From: Isoetes taiwanensis
Lineage: Eukaryota; Streptophyta; Lycopodiopsida; Isoetales; Isoetaceae
Length of the DNA stretch: 64,000 nucleotides
Assembly: GCA_021234155.1 (NCBI GenBank)
Contig: JAJEKV010000022.1
Coordinates: 7,905,961 to 7,969,960, forward strand
Direction: 5' to 3'
Part shown: one piece after another, positions 26,601-38,249 of the stretch
Layout of the letters: every line of letters starts with the position of its first letter
Numbering within the stretch: the first letter of the stretch is position 1
Made by a program: the position numbers and the translations under genes
Notes under the pieces: generated by a model
Told to the model about the DNA's origin: nothing
Databases searched by the model: none
The model's input: only the letters and a program-made list of their open reading frames with translations

Positions 26601-26799
26601 TATCCGGCGCACTTAAAGCAAGAGTTGTTGTAATAAAACCTTGTAATGTTATTTTCTAAATAGCCATTATTACACCATACAAAATGCTATTGAAGCTTAA
26701 AACATAACCACCTAGACCCGAGGCATTAAAATCGGAGTATCTCATCCCCAAAAATCGTGGAGAGGATGTCAAGTCCAGTAGAATACATTTACGCAACTT
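23625..26799. other. AT-rich DNA, no gene, local duplications
   Basis: No supported coding sequence. Local duplications: a unit with AGCTCACCATTGTTTATT near 23699, 23967 and 24003 (degenerate); a unit with ATAGCAACTTTACCTC at about 25086 and 25150; and ATCAATTTGTTTAAAATCGG twice near 25732-25800. Confidence 0.5.
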
Positions 26800-28192
26800 C
26801 CATGTGCTTCTTGCATCATCCTTGTCCTTTGCCATGAAATAGAAGATAGATCATCAACTTTAATTATACGTGATCACGTGGACATGTTGCTTTGGAACAT
26901 AAAACCCGACATGCTCCAAGAACAACCCGACATCCTGCAAGAACAAAACCATATGCATTGGACATAAGTTACGGCCCACTTGAACTTGTGAATCCATTGC
27001 GGAAAGCTCACATACAATGATTGGCAAAGTTCAAAAGGAAGGCAAGCATATAGACATCATCGATTTCATAGATTCACCTTCAACAAAACCCATCATAATT
27101 TGTGTCCAAGAGACATCATCTCGAATCGGAAGCTTGTCAAAGATCTCCAAGGCTTCAGAAGAGATCCACACTTAGCATACATGCCCGACAAGTTTTGTTG
27201 CTAAAGCGAACAATCTTCTCAAACCACATGCAGAAAATCTTGACATGAGTTTCGACCTTTGCATAATACATGTCAATCAAAGCATTGCAAGTAGAAAGTT
27301 GTCTTTCGGATCCCTTTTGTACAATATCCGCATGAATCCTTACGCCCGGTTTATGGTCCCCGAGCTACGCAGCCTTCAAACAACAAATAAATATGACAAC
27401 ATCCGGGGATATGCCATTCATTTCATCCGCTCAAAGCAATGCAAATTGCCATTGATCACATTGGCCGGTTGGCATATCCTCCAATTATTGCTGTCCATGA
27501 AACTACACTTTGGAACAACAACTTGTCAAAAACTTTGTGTGCTTCTCTAAATGAGCTGCATTTGCAATACATGTCAACCAAGCTACTTCCAATGTAAATA
27601 TCCTTCTCAAATCCCATTTGCGAGAATATCTGCATAGGATGTAAACAAATGTGAGGGCACTAGGAGATAAGCATTCATCTTGCATTTGTTGGTAGCATCG
27701 CATTGCTTCACGATTGCACCCATTTTCAACATATCCTGCAAGTAAAAAGTTGTAGGACAAAACGTCTCTAACAGACAGCTGGTTAAAGACATTCCGTGCC
27801 TCTGTTAGGCAACTACATTTGATATACATGTCCATTAATGCATTGATAACAGAGATGTCTTTGCCAAGTTTGATTTTACTAATGTGAATATGAAACCAAC
27901 GTCCTCTTTCAATATCTTTCAATCTTGCACAAGCCTGCAGCAAAGCTATAAGTGTGTAACAGCTAGGTTCTATGCTATCCCTTTGCATCCTCTCATAGAC
28001 CTTAAAAGCATGATCAGGCTGTCCAATTTCAATATATCCTAAAATCAGAGAAGTCCAGGAATGCTCATTTAGATGAAGTAATCCGTTGAAAGCCTGCTGA
28101 CCATCTGATATACTGCCACTTTCCACAAACAAAGGTAAAACATAATTCCCTAAGTTTCCATCATTCTCCATCATTCTCAGAACACTGCTCAA
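26800..28192 (-). pseudogene. PPR (pentatricopeptide repeat) gene remnant
   Basis: The 5' part (28192 to about 27600) is open and carries plant PPR repeats, for example HSWTSLILGYIEIGQPDHAF, PSCYTLIALLQACARLKDIE and VINALMDMYIKCSCLTEARN. PPR proteins bind organellar RNA and direct editing, splicing or stability. The repeat series continues in shifted frames downstream: DMYCKCSSFREAHKVFDKLL near 27575-27515, then SVVSWTAIIGGYA, then MYAKCG motifs nearer 27150. At least three frame breaks are needed. No PPR N-terminal targeting region or DYW end was found, so this is a fragment. Its position inside the gypsy element suggests capture by, or insertion with, a nested element. The repeat style recalls fern PPR proteins, which is a weak clue to the host. 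Confidence 0.8.
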
Positions 28193-30480
28193 TCATTTGA
28201 ACCATATAATAACCTACCCTCTAATCTCATTTTTTGACTAGAAGACTGCCATTTTTCTAGTATCTCTAGTAAAAGCCATACCCTGTGATGATTAACACAC
28301 CCTTTGCATGTCCTGGAGTAGGCGCAACCTGTCAATTCAAAGAGCAGAAAACTCTAGATTGTTGTCCTGAGCTCTTGATATTTTGATGGTGGAAACCTTC
28401 AATGTTCTTCGTATCACAGTGGCTGGTATGGTACTAGGGTGTCATCCAAACAGTCAGTTTAGGGAAATGGCTAGCTTATTCTAAAAATCTTGTGGTGCTG
28501 AGAAACTTTCCAGGCAGTGCTGGTGTTGAGCTCGTCTTCCGCTTTTGTTTTTCATCATTCTACCATTCATTGCCAGCCCAATTTCCAGACTAATATATCC
28601 TCTCCTCTTCGTAAAACTGTTCATAAAAGAGGGGAAAGCTTAGCCTTAAGGAATAACAAAGGGGGAATATATGTAACTCAGAAAAAAGATTAATACTTGA
28701 CCGCAACTTGACATCTCATTGTCGTAGCTTGCCATTTTTTAGCTCAACCGCCAGTTATTTGCCAGCTAAATGCCAGATCAGAGCTCGCCGAATGGTTTGC
28801 TGCAAATCAAACAGAGAAACAAATTGTTAAAGTACAGATTGATAAAAGAACTCTTCTCTGATAAATCTTACTTTATTGAAATCCGTGGGCACTACCGCGC
28901 TATCTAGACATGCCAGATTTGAAAGAGCTTGGAAAATGGAAGTCGGTATCAAAATTGGACATGTGTCAAAATTAAACATGCCTATATGCAGTAAACTCGG
29001 TAGGCTTCTGCAACAATAGCAAATGGGTTCACGGTCGACCGTCTTTTTTATTTCTTTGCCACGTCACCGTAGAAGCTCTAATTCGTGAGGTCATTTCCTG
29101 TTGCCTGCAAACAGATTTATGAACATGCCTAAGAATCAATTTCTAAGGTATATTTAAAACGAAACGAGCAATGGAAACAGAAGGAAGAACACCAACGGAT
29201 TATCATGAATCTCACTAACAAACCTATTGCACAAACTTACAGACCAAATTTGGGTTCTTACCAGCGCCCTGTAAGAAGCAAAATTTGGATCCTTACCAGC
29301 GCCCTGAAAGAAGCAAAAGTGAGGCAACCAGAAAAAAATCCACAGGTATGTCTATTCTTGCCCCGTTGCTGGCAAAATTTTGGGTTCTACCAGCGCCCTG
29401 AGAGCCAAGCTTGATGTGGATGCCAATAGATGCATAAACTCAACAAAAGCTCCCGTTCCCCGGACCTTGAAAAAGTGAGGCAACCGGGAAAAAATCCAAT
29501 AAACCCTAAACCCTTGAGAAAGCATGTCGGCCAGAGCCGGAATAGCCAGAACTTTGGCCAACAGCCTCAAGCTCAGCCTTCGCACACAAAGCTGTGTAAC
29601 ATCTGCTCACAACGGGATTCAGAGTCAGAATCATTTTGAAGGTCGGAAATCGGATCTCATTCGCCTCTGGCGCCAACAAATAATAGGTAGATTAGAACGA
29701 TGAAATATTATTCTAATCTTTTTGCCATACGTAACAAAGGAAGTGACTTGAAGAAAATAACGAAGATAAAATCATGTCTCTTACCCACTAGATCCTAATA
29801 ACGAACAGAAACTCCAAGAAAGCACGACTTGCCTGGGAATCTGTCAAACAGAGCCCGACTTTGTACACACAATGTGAAATACAATGAGAAATTGAAATAC
29901 TAATGGCAGGGCCTTCACCCTTTCCGGCCATCTCCAAGATCTAAGAAAAAAACAGACGGATTTTTGACAAAAACACAAGATCCCAAGCTTAACCTGGCCG
30001 GAGGAGCGGATCGAGTATGAATGGGTTATCGAACAAAGGAGAGCAGTCGGGGCTTGAAGAAATCAGATATCTCAAAGATATTTTTTGCCGAAACATCTCG
30101 AAGACTTTCTCTCGAGATTTCTGTAACTATAGGTCACTCGGTTGGCATTAATTATTACATTTAATATGGGCGATTAAATCTAAGCCATTAATCTAGCACA
30201 TTCTAGGGCCCAGATCAAAAGCCCCAAATAAAGGGGTCATTTGAGGTGGCTTATTTGGGGGCTTCACGTGGGCCGTCCAGATCTGAGATGGACGGCCGAG
30301 ATTTAATTGTCTACACACATCTACACACAAATATAATTGTATATATATAAGAGATATATATATATGTGTGTTCTGAGATTTTAGATTGGTAATTCTTTGG
30401 ACCCTATTGAAATATGGTGTACCTTATTACTTATTAAATACAAAAATTCCCTTGATGAGTACAACTGAATTGTTTTTTCT
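28193..30480. other. Non-coding DNA between the PPR remnant and gypsy ORFs
   Basis: No supported gene. The motif TACCAGCGCCCTG recurs three times between 29258 and 29402 in degenerate tandem units. The stretch 30330-30365 is TA-rich. The minus strand near 29350-29640 has moderate coding potential but no domain. Confidence 0.45.
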
Positions 30481-31022
30481 ATGACATCCTCTTCCAAAAC
30501 ATCAAAGTTTAGAATATACTGGAATTACAAAATGTTCTCTATTCATTCCAACTATGTTGCAGAGGAAACAATTTGGGAATATGAGGAGAGAATCACCGAT
30601 ATGGTTAGGAGAGACGATCCCGGACCACCGGACCAAGACTATGGCCAGAGATATGGTGAATATCCAGAGTGGGAGGAAGGCTATGAAACCGAACCACCGC
30701 CACCAGGGGGAACTCTACGACCACGACAAAGGGTCGAGATAGTTAACATCCTTAGGGGCCAGAGCTTTTCGAGGATCTGAAAATGACCCTGTGCCGTACC
30801 TGGGACTACTGGAATATGAGCAGGCACGAGGCTTTCGAGGACGCCAATGATCACCTTTGGCAACTCTTTTATGCTATGCGAAGGCTCTTTAACCTTCTGA
30901 TTATCAGCCCGACATGGGAGTACCAAGCAATCATTGTCCAAGCCTGGGCACGCTATAAACTCGTCCGAGCTGTACGAAAGAGTACCCGCTACGCGATCCT
31001 GTACCCCTTCGCCAACCCCTAG
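30481..31022 (+). pseudogene. Unknown ORF just upstream of gypsy gag
   Basis: Two overlapping frames (30481-30780 and 30783-31022) form one likely coding region split by a shift at about 30780. The first part is acidic and proline-rich (WEYEERITDMVRRDDPGPPD, then EPPPPGGTLRPRQRVEIVN). The second reads WQLFYAMRRLFNLLI and ends YAILYPFANP. It is not a known gag domain. It could be an extra gypsy ORF or the end of the cargo region. Unrecognised. Confidence 0.4.
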
Positions 31023-31256
31023 GCTTGGTCTCTTCCGTTATGTTTCTTTGTTGCGGTTACGCTGTGTGCAAGTAGAACTTTAAAAGTTTCCATTGTATCA
31101 TACCTACTTTTGTCTCAATCCATGTATCAATCAACTTGTTGTTGTACTCAACTTGAATGAAATGCAAATATTGTTTTCTGTTTGTATATACTTTTTGTCT
31201 CGATTAATTTAAAAAGGGGATTGTACATTAATGTAAATCTGCTTATATATTCATGA

Positions 31257-32600
31257 ATGCTTCCTATAGACGGTGTACGTAACGCCGCTTGGCAAACACC
31301 CTCCAACGCCCGGGGCTCACCCCCAACAGAATTGATGTTAATGAAAAGGCAACTCGGCGAATTACAGGCCTATGTCTTGCATACCAATCCACTGCCACAA
31401 ACTCAGGAGGACGGACCGGAATTACCTCCGCAACCATTGAGTCCACCTGCACAACAGCCATCTCCTCCCAGAGCTAGCCCTGTACCTGTACAAAGGAGGG
31501 CTCATGCTAAGCGTCATCGAAGTTCCTCTAAGGATAGCGCCGCTTCCTCACATTCAACCACCGGGTTCTTGAGGTCCTCGCTATCGGGGCGGTGACCATT
31601 CCAGGCGTAAGGATAAGGAATACCGAAAAACCGTTGATACAGCCATCACTAGTATATGGAAGAACCGGAAGTTGGCTCAGTTTGATGGGAAATCCAGAGG
31701 AGGCTTGAATGCGGAATCTTGGTTGGACGAAATGAAGGAATTCGGGAAGTCCTATGGAATGACAGAGAGAAAGATACAGGAAGGTCGCCACCACGAACCT
31801 TACCGAGCTGCCCGTATTTGGTGGAAGGGTTACGCCAGAGCTAAGCACCGGACGGAGTAGATGCAAGTTCAAGAAGTTCGCTAAGGCTTTTAAATCGCGT
31901 TACGTGCGGCCGATGCGCGACAAATGCCAACAGATTCGCACCTTCTACAGGTTGGAACAGAAGGGCATGTCCGCAGCAGCCTACAGAATCGACTTTAATT
32001 CATGCGTCCCGAGGTTGTATGTACCAGAATGAATGAGAAAAGGGCGAGGGGGGCTACATTGAAGGGTTGGCCCCATCCATTAAACGCATGGTCAAGGCCA
32101 TAGACCCAAAGTCGAGAGTCGAGGCGGAAGGTAAGGCATTAAGCCTTGAGGAAGACACGCCAAGGAACCAAAGATCCGCGACCTGCTCCTTACTCGCAGC
32201 CACGCCCACCACCTTACAAACCCCGCTCGCCAAGTCCGGGGCCCTCTCAAGACAATTCTACGGCCGCCGGAGAAGAAAGTCGCCTTTAGCACACCGGATA
32301 AGCGTAACAATGCCGGTAAGGAAGTTCGGGGCCTCTCTACCCATTCCTAAAGAGGCCGAGAGAACAGTCCGGCCGGATAAGGCATGCTACCGGTGCATGA
32401 GGCCCGACACTTCATCACGAATTGTCCGTATCGCCACGCAGACGCTCAACTGGCCATGGCCGACCCGACCGGGAAGATTTGGAGTCCAATCTTCTTTGTG
32501 GAGGACGAGGCTCCCGAAACGCTCATGGTGCGTCTCATATTCTTGCCGCTATAGAAACAGTAACGCTGAAAGTCAGCCTTCATATTTCTACAATAGGCCA
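31257..32600 (+). pseudogene. Gypsy gag (frameshifted)
   Basis: Gag builds the virus-like particle. The N-terminal frame (31257-31595) is proline/serine-rich. The capsid-like segment at 31672-31860 has FDGKSRGGLNAESWLDEMKE and RAARIWWKGYA, typical of the retrotransposon gag domain. A zinc knuckle of type CX2CX4HX4C (CYRCMRP, then HFITNC after a one-base shift) lies near 32387-32432. Several frame breaks separate these parts. Confidence 0.8.
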
Positions 32601-33215
32601 AATAGACAAAGTAAGCCCTTCATAATTTTTGATGGACACGGGTGATACGCATAATTTTGCTTCTCCTAGAATGGCCTGTGCACTAATACCTGGAAACGTT
32701 GAGATCCCGACCTAAGCCGGTCCACATTGGCCGCTGGTAACATCGTTTTATACTCATGGTCGCCAGATAACCTTAAGATGCAGTTGCCAGGTGCACCAGT
32801 TGCCTTGGGTGCCGAGTTAATGGACATTGGCAAATATGATCTTATTGTGGGAATGGAGTTTTTAGCCTCTGCAAAGGCCCACATAGACTGTGAGAAACGG
32901 GAGGTTACCTTCAATGCCGCTAATGGAGCACGTGTGACGATAAAAGGTGATTCATTCCACTCCGCTATGCAGTCAATGTCAATAAAGCAGTTAGGAAAAG
33001 CTATACGCAGGAATGAACTCCTTTGCCTCATTAAACTTGCTTCCATTGAGTCGGACTCCAAACAGAAGCAAGAAATCGACGCCTTACCATCAGACATTGC
33101 TAACCTTCTTCGAGAATTTAGCGATCTTTTTCCAGATGAGATCCATAAGCTTCCTCCTTTCAGAGGGGTAGAATGTGAGATAACTCTTGAACCGGGTACT
33201 AAGCCTACCAAATAA
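32601..33215 (+). pseudogene. Gypsy aspartic protease region
   Basis: MDTGDTHNF with the DTG catalytic triad begins at 32632, in a different frame from the 162-codon ORF that follows (32727-33215). That ORF holds the rest of the protease fold (MDIGKYDLIVGMEFLASAKA) and the linker FSDLFPDEIHKLPPFRGVEC leading into reverse transcriptase. The protease cleaves the gag-pol polyprotein. Confidence 0.8.
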
Positions 33216-33960
33216 GGCCCCCGCATCAATGAGTCCTCCTGAGTTAGCGAGCTTAAGAAACAAACTACAAGAGTTAACAACACCGGGTTTATTCGCCCAA
33301 GAGTTTCACCATTTGGCGCTCCTATTCTTTTTGTCAAGAAGAAAGATGGCTCCTTAAGGATGTGTATTGATTATAGGCAACTCAATAAGCATACCATCAA
33401 GAATCGCTATGCTTTGCCTAGGGCAGATGATCTTATGGACCAGTTACAAGGGGCAAAATATTTCTCAAAGGTTGATTTGCGCTCCGGGTACCATCAGATA
33501 AGGATAAAGGAAGAGGACATCCATAAGTCTGCTTTTAGCAATTTATATATGGGCATTATGAGTTCACCGTCATGCCTTTTGGATTGACCAATGCCCCTGC
33601 AACGTTTATGCGGTTGATGAATGACATCTTCCGCCAATACTTGGATGACTTTGTTGTCATTTTCTTTGATGACATTCTCATCTATAGTAAAACCTTGCAA
33701 AAACATGAACAACATCTTCGATTAGCTTTGCAAAAGCTAAGGCGCCATCGACTCTTTGCCAAGTTCTCTAAATGCAAGTTCGCCACTCAGGGGTAGACTA
33801 TTTGGGGCATATTATTTCAGTAGAAGGAATTGCTACTGACCCAATAAGATAGAAGCGATAAAGGATTGGCCCATTCCAGCCTAATGTTTCGTAGGTCCGA
33901 GTTTCTTGGGACTCGCAGGATATTATCGGAAATTTGTTAAGGATTTTGCCACAATTGCCG
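33216..33960 (+). pseudogene. Gypsy reverse transcriptase (frameshifted)
   Basis: Motifs in order: [60 protein letters not shown], then after a two-base insertion near 33550 [20 protein letters not shown], and [10 protein letters not shown] with the catalytic DD pair. One-base losses occur near 33794 and 33842. All key catalytic residues are present but no single frame contains them. Confidence 0.9.
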
Positions 33961-34440
33961 CACCTCTTACTACTAATCTCACAAGGCATGAGAAAGTAAA
34001 GGATTGATGGAACATTGGAAAACAAAAGTCCAAGTCGGCTTTCAAGCTCAAGGATGCCTTTAACATCTGCACCCGGCCCTTACCTTGCCCCGATCCCGAA
34101 AAGGATAATCGGTAGCCACCGATGCTAGTAAGATAGCTACTGGGTGGAGTTCTAATGCGGAGGGGAGAGTTGTTGCTTTACGATTCAAAGAAGATGAATG
34201 ATGCGTGAGCAACGATATCCTACCCATGACCGTGAGTTGCCGGGCTTGTTCGTGCTCTCCGTATTTGGAGACACTACCTTCTTGGTAGAAGATTTCAGCT
34301 GGATACGGATCATCAGAGTCTCCGCTATTTATCCACCCAGCCAAATCTAAATCTCCGTCGTAGAGATGGATGGAATTCCTCGAGGAATATGACTTGAGAT
34401 TGTATACAAGCGAGAAAGCACAATGTGGTTGGCGGATGCT
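33961..34440 (+). pseudogene. Gypsy RNase H region, heavily degraded
   Basis: Remnants such as LKDAFNICTRPLPCPDPEK (about 34050-34105), an ATDAS-type motif near 34118 and MWLADALSRHP at about 34423, the usual end of gypsy RNase H, can be read in different frames. RNase H removes the RNA strand during reverse transcription. Confidence 0.7.
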
Positions 34441-35290
34441 TTGTCACGCCATCCCTTCATAACCCGAACCCATTGTAACGCCATTTCCACACTCACCAAA
34501 GAGTTTGGGAAGCCAGATAGAACAAACCCTCGCCCGCGGATCCCGAATTCTAGTATTTGGGAAAGTTTGGGTAAGGAAGCCCGCATCAATAAAGAACGTG
34601 AGGCATTCCGTTCATATAAGAAAGAGGGCAATTTATTATATCACAAAGATAAGTTGTGTGTTCCAGCGACTTCAGGGGTGCGAAAGCTGATTCTCCATGA
34701 CACACACAACAGCCCTATAGCGGGACATGCGGGTCTTATGAAAACTTACTTTAAGATCCGCTCCAGCTATTTTTGGCCTTCGATGATGAAGGATATTGCT
34801 AGGTACATCAAAGCGATTAATCGGGTTTGTCGACAAAACCAAGGCTGAGCAATTAAGAGTTCCCGGGGAGTTGCAACCTTTGGATGTGCCCAACGCCAAG
34901 TGGGAAGTCATAACCATGGATTTCATTGTGGGCCTTCCACGCACTCTCCGTGGATATGATGCCTTAATGGTCGTGGTCGACAAATTATCAAAGATGGCTC
35001 ACTTCCTGCCATGTCGCACCACCTCCGACACCGCCTTCCGACACCGCCTTGCTCTTTGCAAAGGAAATTTTCAGGTTGCACGGGATGCCGAGAGTAATTG
35101 TATCCGATAGGGATCCTAAGTTTATCGCTGCATTCTCGAAGGATTTCTTCGCCACCATCCGCACAAGCTTGCCATGAGTACAGCCTACCATCCTCGACGG
35201 ATGGTCAAAACGAGCGTGTCAATCGTTATTATCGAAGATATGCTACTGAAGCTATGTATGGAGTAAACAAATACAATGGGCGGATTATAT
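34441..35290 (+). pseudogene. Gypsy integrase core (frameshifted)
   Basis: The zinc-binding part is at about 34680-34840 (LILHDTHNSPIAGHAGLMKT; only one Cys of the CX2C pair remains legible). The catalytic core includes MDFIVGLPRTLRGYDALMVV with the first Asp, VSDRDPKF with the second Asp near 35100, and YHPRTDGQNERVNR carrying the catalytic Glu near 35190-35230. Frame breaks occur near 34840, 35090 and 35160. Confidence 0.85.
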
Positions 35291-35294
35291 TTAC

Positions 35295-36148
35295 TTGGTA
35301 GAATTCGCCTATAACAGACAAAAGCAGGAGTCTTCTAAAATGTCTCCCTTCATGATAAATTATGGCTATCAATGTCTTACTCCAGACACGTGGCATAACC
35401 ATGTTTCTAAAGTGGAGGTCTCTCAACAACTCCTTTTGGAAATGCAGGCCTTGGTGGAGGAAGTTCGGGGCTACTTATTGGCCGCACGCAGTCGTCAGAA
35501 GAGTCTAGCGGATAAGCACCGAACCCCACGGATCTTCCAGGTGGGCGAATCGGTTTGGCTTAAGATCAAAGTAAAACAAGCCAAGCTTAAAATTGGTAAC
35601 TGTAAGAAGTTGGCACCCAGATGGGCTGGGCCGTTCAAGATTACTGAACGCGTCGGAGAACAAGCATATCGCTTGGACTTGCCACCCCGCTTGAAGATCC
35701 ACAAAGTCTTTCACGTGAGTCTTCTGAAACAACACACCCCTGATCCAGAGGAGGTTTTGGATACCCCAACTCTCCTAGAAATGACCAAGAGCAAATGGAA
35801 ATAGTGCCCAAGCTCTTCTTGATCGAGCTTACAAAACGTACGAGAAGGACTCAAATGTTACAATACTTGGTCAAGTGGAAGCACTTACCAGTTGAGGATG
35901 CTACCTGGGTGATGAAGATAGACCTTGAGAAGCACTATCCGGACTTCATGCGGGAATCTCAAGGCCGCACCATCAACGATGCTATCAACCCCGCTCCCGG
36001 CGGTAAGCTTGAAGGCTTGATTTACCGAGAATCATGTTCTAGAGGGGTAGATGCATCGTATATTATAATAATAACCGATGATGAGATCACCTTCGTGTTC
36101 TCTAGGACGTGGTGTATTGTTGATGTTGACATGACCGCGAATTGCTAG
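35295..36148 (+). pseudogene. Gypsy integrase C-terminus and chromodomain
   Basis: The frame 35295-35804 has the GPF/Y-type module (GESVWLKI, LAPRWAGPFKITERVGEQAY, HVSLLKQH). A one-step shift leads to frame 35795-36148 with a chromodomain: LQYLVKWKHLPVEDATWV. Chromodomains of chromoviruses direct integration towards marked heterochromatin. This places the element in the chromovirus branch of Ty3/gypsy. Confidence 0.88.
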
Positions 36149-36631
36149 AAAGGCATCTAGTAAATAGACTGCGTTCATTCCGGCTATACGGGGAACTCAA
36201 CCATTCCTTATGCCACAATGAATTGCAAGCCGTACACATGATAGATTCCCTTCTAGATACTTTTTCTTTTATTTGTAGGGGGTGGTCCCTTCAACCACAA
36301 CTTAATCATGTTATTAACCTACGGGTATATGCTTGTGTGCAGGCCAGTGAACAAGTCGTCACCTGCCTTATATAGAGGGTTGCTGATGACCCAACTTTTC
36401 CCGTATTGGTTTTGTCTACATGTATGAATTTTGTTGTCAGAATGTTTTAAATCGGACTTCGGTCCTAAACTCTCTTGATGATAAGTTTTGATATTTTCAA
36501 CTTCGATGTATTACTGTCCGAAATACTATAATTTCAAAGTATTGATGTTATATTTTAACTTCATTTTATAATTCAGTGCTTCACTTATGTCGTCAATTAG
36601 CTAACCTCAATGCTGAGGACAGCATTATTTT
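36149..36631. other. Gypsy 3' untranslated spacer
   Basis: No coding sequence of note between the chromodomain stop and the polypurine tract. Confidence 0.6.
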
Positions 36632-36645
36632 TAAGGGGGGGAGAA
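36632..36645 (+). other. Gypsy polypurine tract
   Basis: AAGGGGGGGAGAA directly abuts the 3' LTR start TGTGACG. It is the plus-strand primer site. Confidence 0.85.
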
Positions 36646-38249
36646 TGTGACGTTCCATGTAGTTATACGGTCTACGTCATGTATTTGTACGTGACACGTA
36701 CAAATACAAGCACGTCACCACGCTACCATGGGGGTATGGGAACTTAATTGCAACCTAGGGGGTTACCTTAAAAAGGATTAAATTAGCTATGCTAATTTAA
36801 CACATTAATAATAATAACCTATAACCTAGGAAATTAGGCTAATTACCATTTGGGAAGGCGCCACCTGCCCCAATCGATTGGGCAGCATGGGGATTGCCAA
36901 GTTTGGATGCCAACTTGACCCCTATCCCTGGGATTGACTCCTGAAGATCGACCAAGGAAGGCCGGAGCCGAAGGCCCATCATACACCCGCAGAGAATCAC
37001 CATAACAGCCCCCTCGTGAAGTAACAAATTGAATTCTCAACTCCCGGAGATGGAGGCCCCATGGAAACGAGTCCAGCCGAATCTGTAGGTGGTTATGTGG
37101 ATTCTAGATAACGCTTGGTTGTATCCGTTTCTCTGTTCTCTTTGTGATTCAATCATAGAAACTAACCCTTGATTGTACAAGCAAGTTCTCTTTATATTCA
37201 ATTCTGGTTTCTACTCTGAAAGGATGGATTGTTAATTCTCTGTTAATCTGACTCTGGAACGAGGGGATTACGGGGGGTAGAGACCTCTGAGCCGTGTATT
37301 GTAGTATGCTCCTAGAAAGCTACCTAGAGTCCTATTAAATGCGGCTGTGCACAAGAACCCACCGGGACCTAGATGCTATGGTCCGGCAGCACCGCACAAG
37401 GAACACAAGTGGTGACATGAGGGGTGGGGTCTTGCATGAGCATACAAGGCTTCGAGACTCCTACAATTGGGCTAGGGCCCTATAGCCGTCACGTGGGGCC
37501 GGGTATGGGTCCGACACTCCCCAGGGTGTAGAGGTGTGATCCGTATGGAGCACCTTGCACTTTGAGTAGATTTAGGGTGAGTAAGTCCGGCACGGATGCG
37601 GGGTCGCTGATGCGGCACGCGTATTCTCTAGCTCACCCATGGAACCACCGTGATTCGGAAGGGGACGCCTCCCCCCACCACGCCTCATCGGACCAGGCGC
37701 CATGAACCCGGAGTAGGCTCAGAGGGTGATGCCCTGAGTTTGCGTCTCCGGAAGGCTATAGCGAAGCCATAGCATGAATTGACCCATCTGCAAAGTGTGC
37801 ACAGGAGGGGCGGATGGAGTGGACAACCCTAGCCAATGTTCTATGCCAGCCAACGCCATGCCATGACTCGGTCTGCTCATCTCTTGAGGCCCAGCCGTCA
37901 GTCGATCCTCACGGGAGTCTGAGCCGGGGTAGAACATGGGTTTTGGGTGTTTTCTTAGGATTAGATGCATATTCTAGGCCGTTGGTATATTAGATGGATG
38001 CGCCACCCTTCGTGGTGGTTATTTATGTATATTCATGCTGTGTGCTAACCCTTGTATTCATGCTTCCGCGACGTAGGAGTCCCATTGAAGGCGTGGGCCG
38101 AATGACCCCTTCGTGTCCTTCTTTCGGGCCTCATTTCATAGATGGCCCGAAATAGACGGAGGGCCCTGCTCATGGTGAGATGATTGCCATGGGAGGGGAA
38201 AGTCCGTATGTATACGTCCGAGGGTCGTATATATTCTGGGAGCGTCACA
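36646..38249 (+). repeat. Gypsy 3' LTR
   Basis: 1604 bp, starting TGTGACGTTCC and ending GAGCGTCACA, followed by the target duplication GTAGA at 38250-38254. It is a full-length match to the 5' LTR and 15 bp longer. Confidence 0.92.

Noticed and set aside
32666-33337. 223-codon minus-strand ORF
   Set aside because: It is a shadow of the gypsy protease/RT region on the plus strand.
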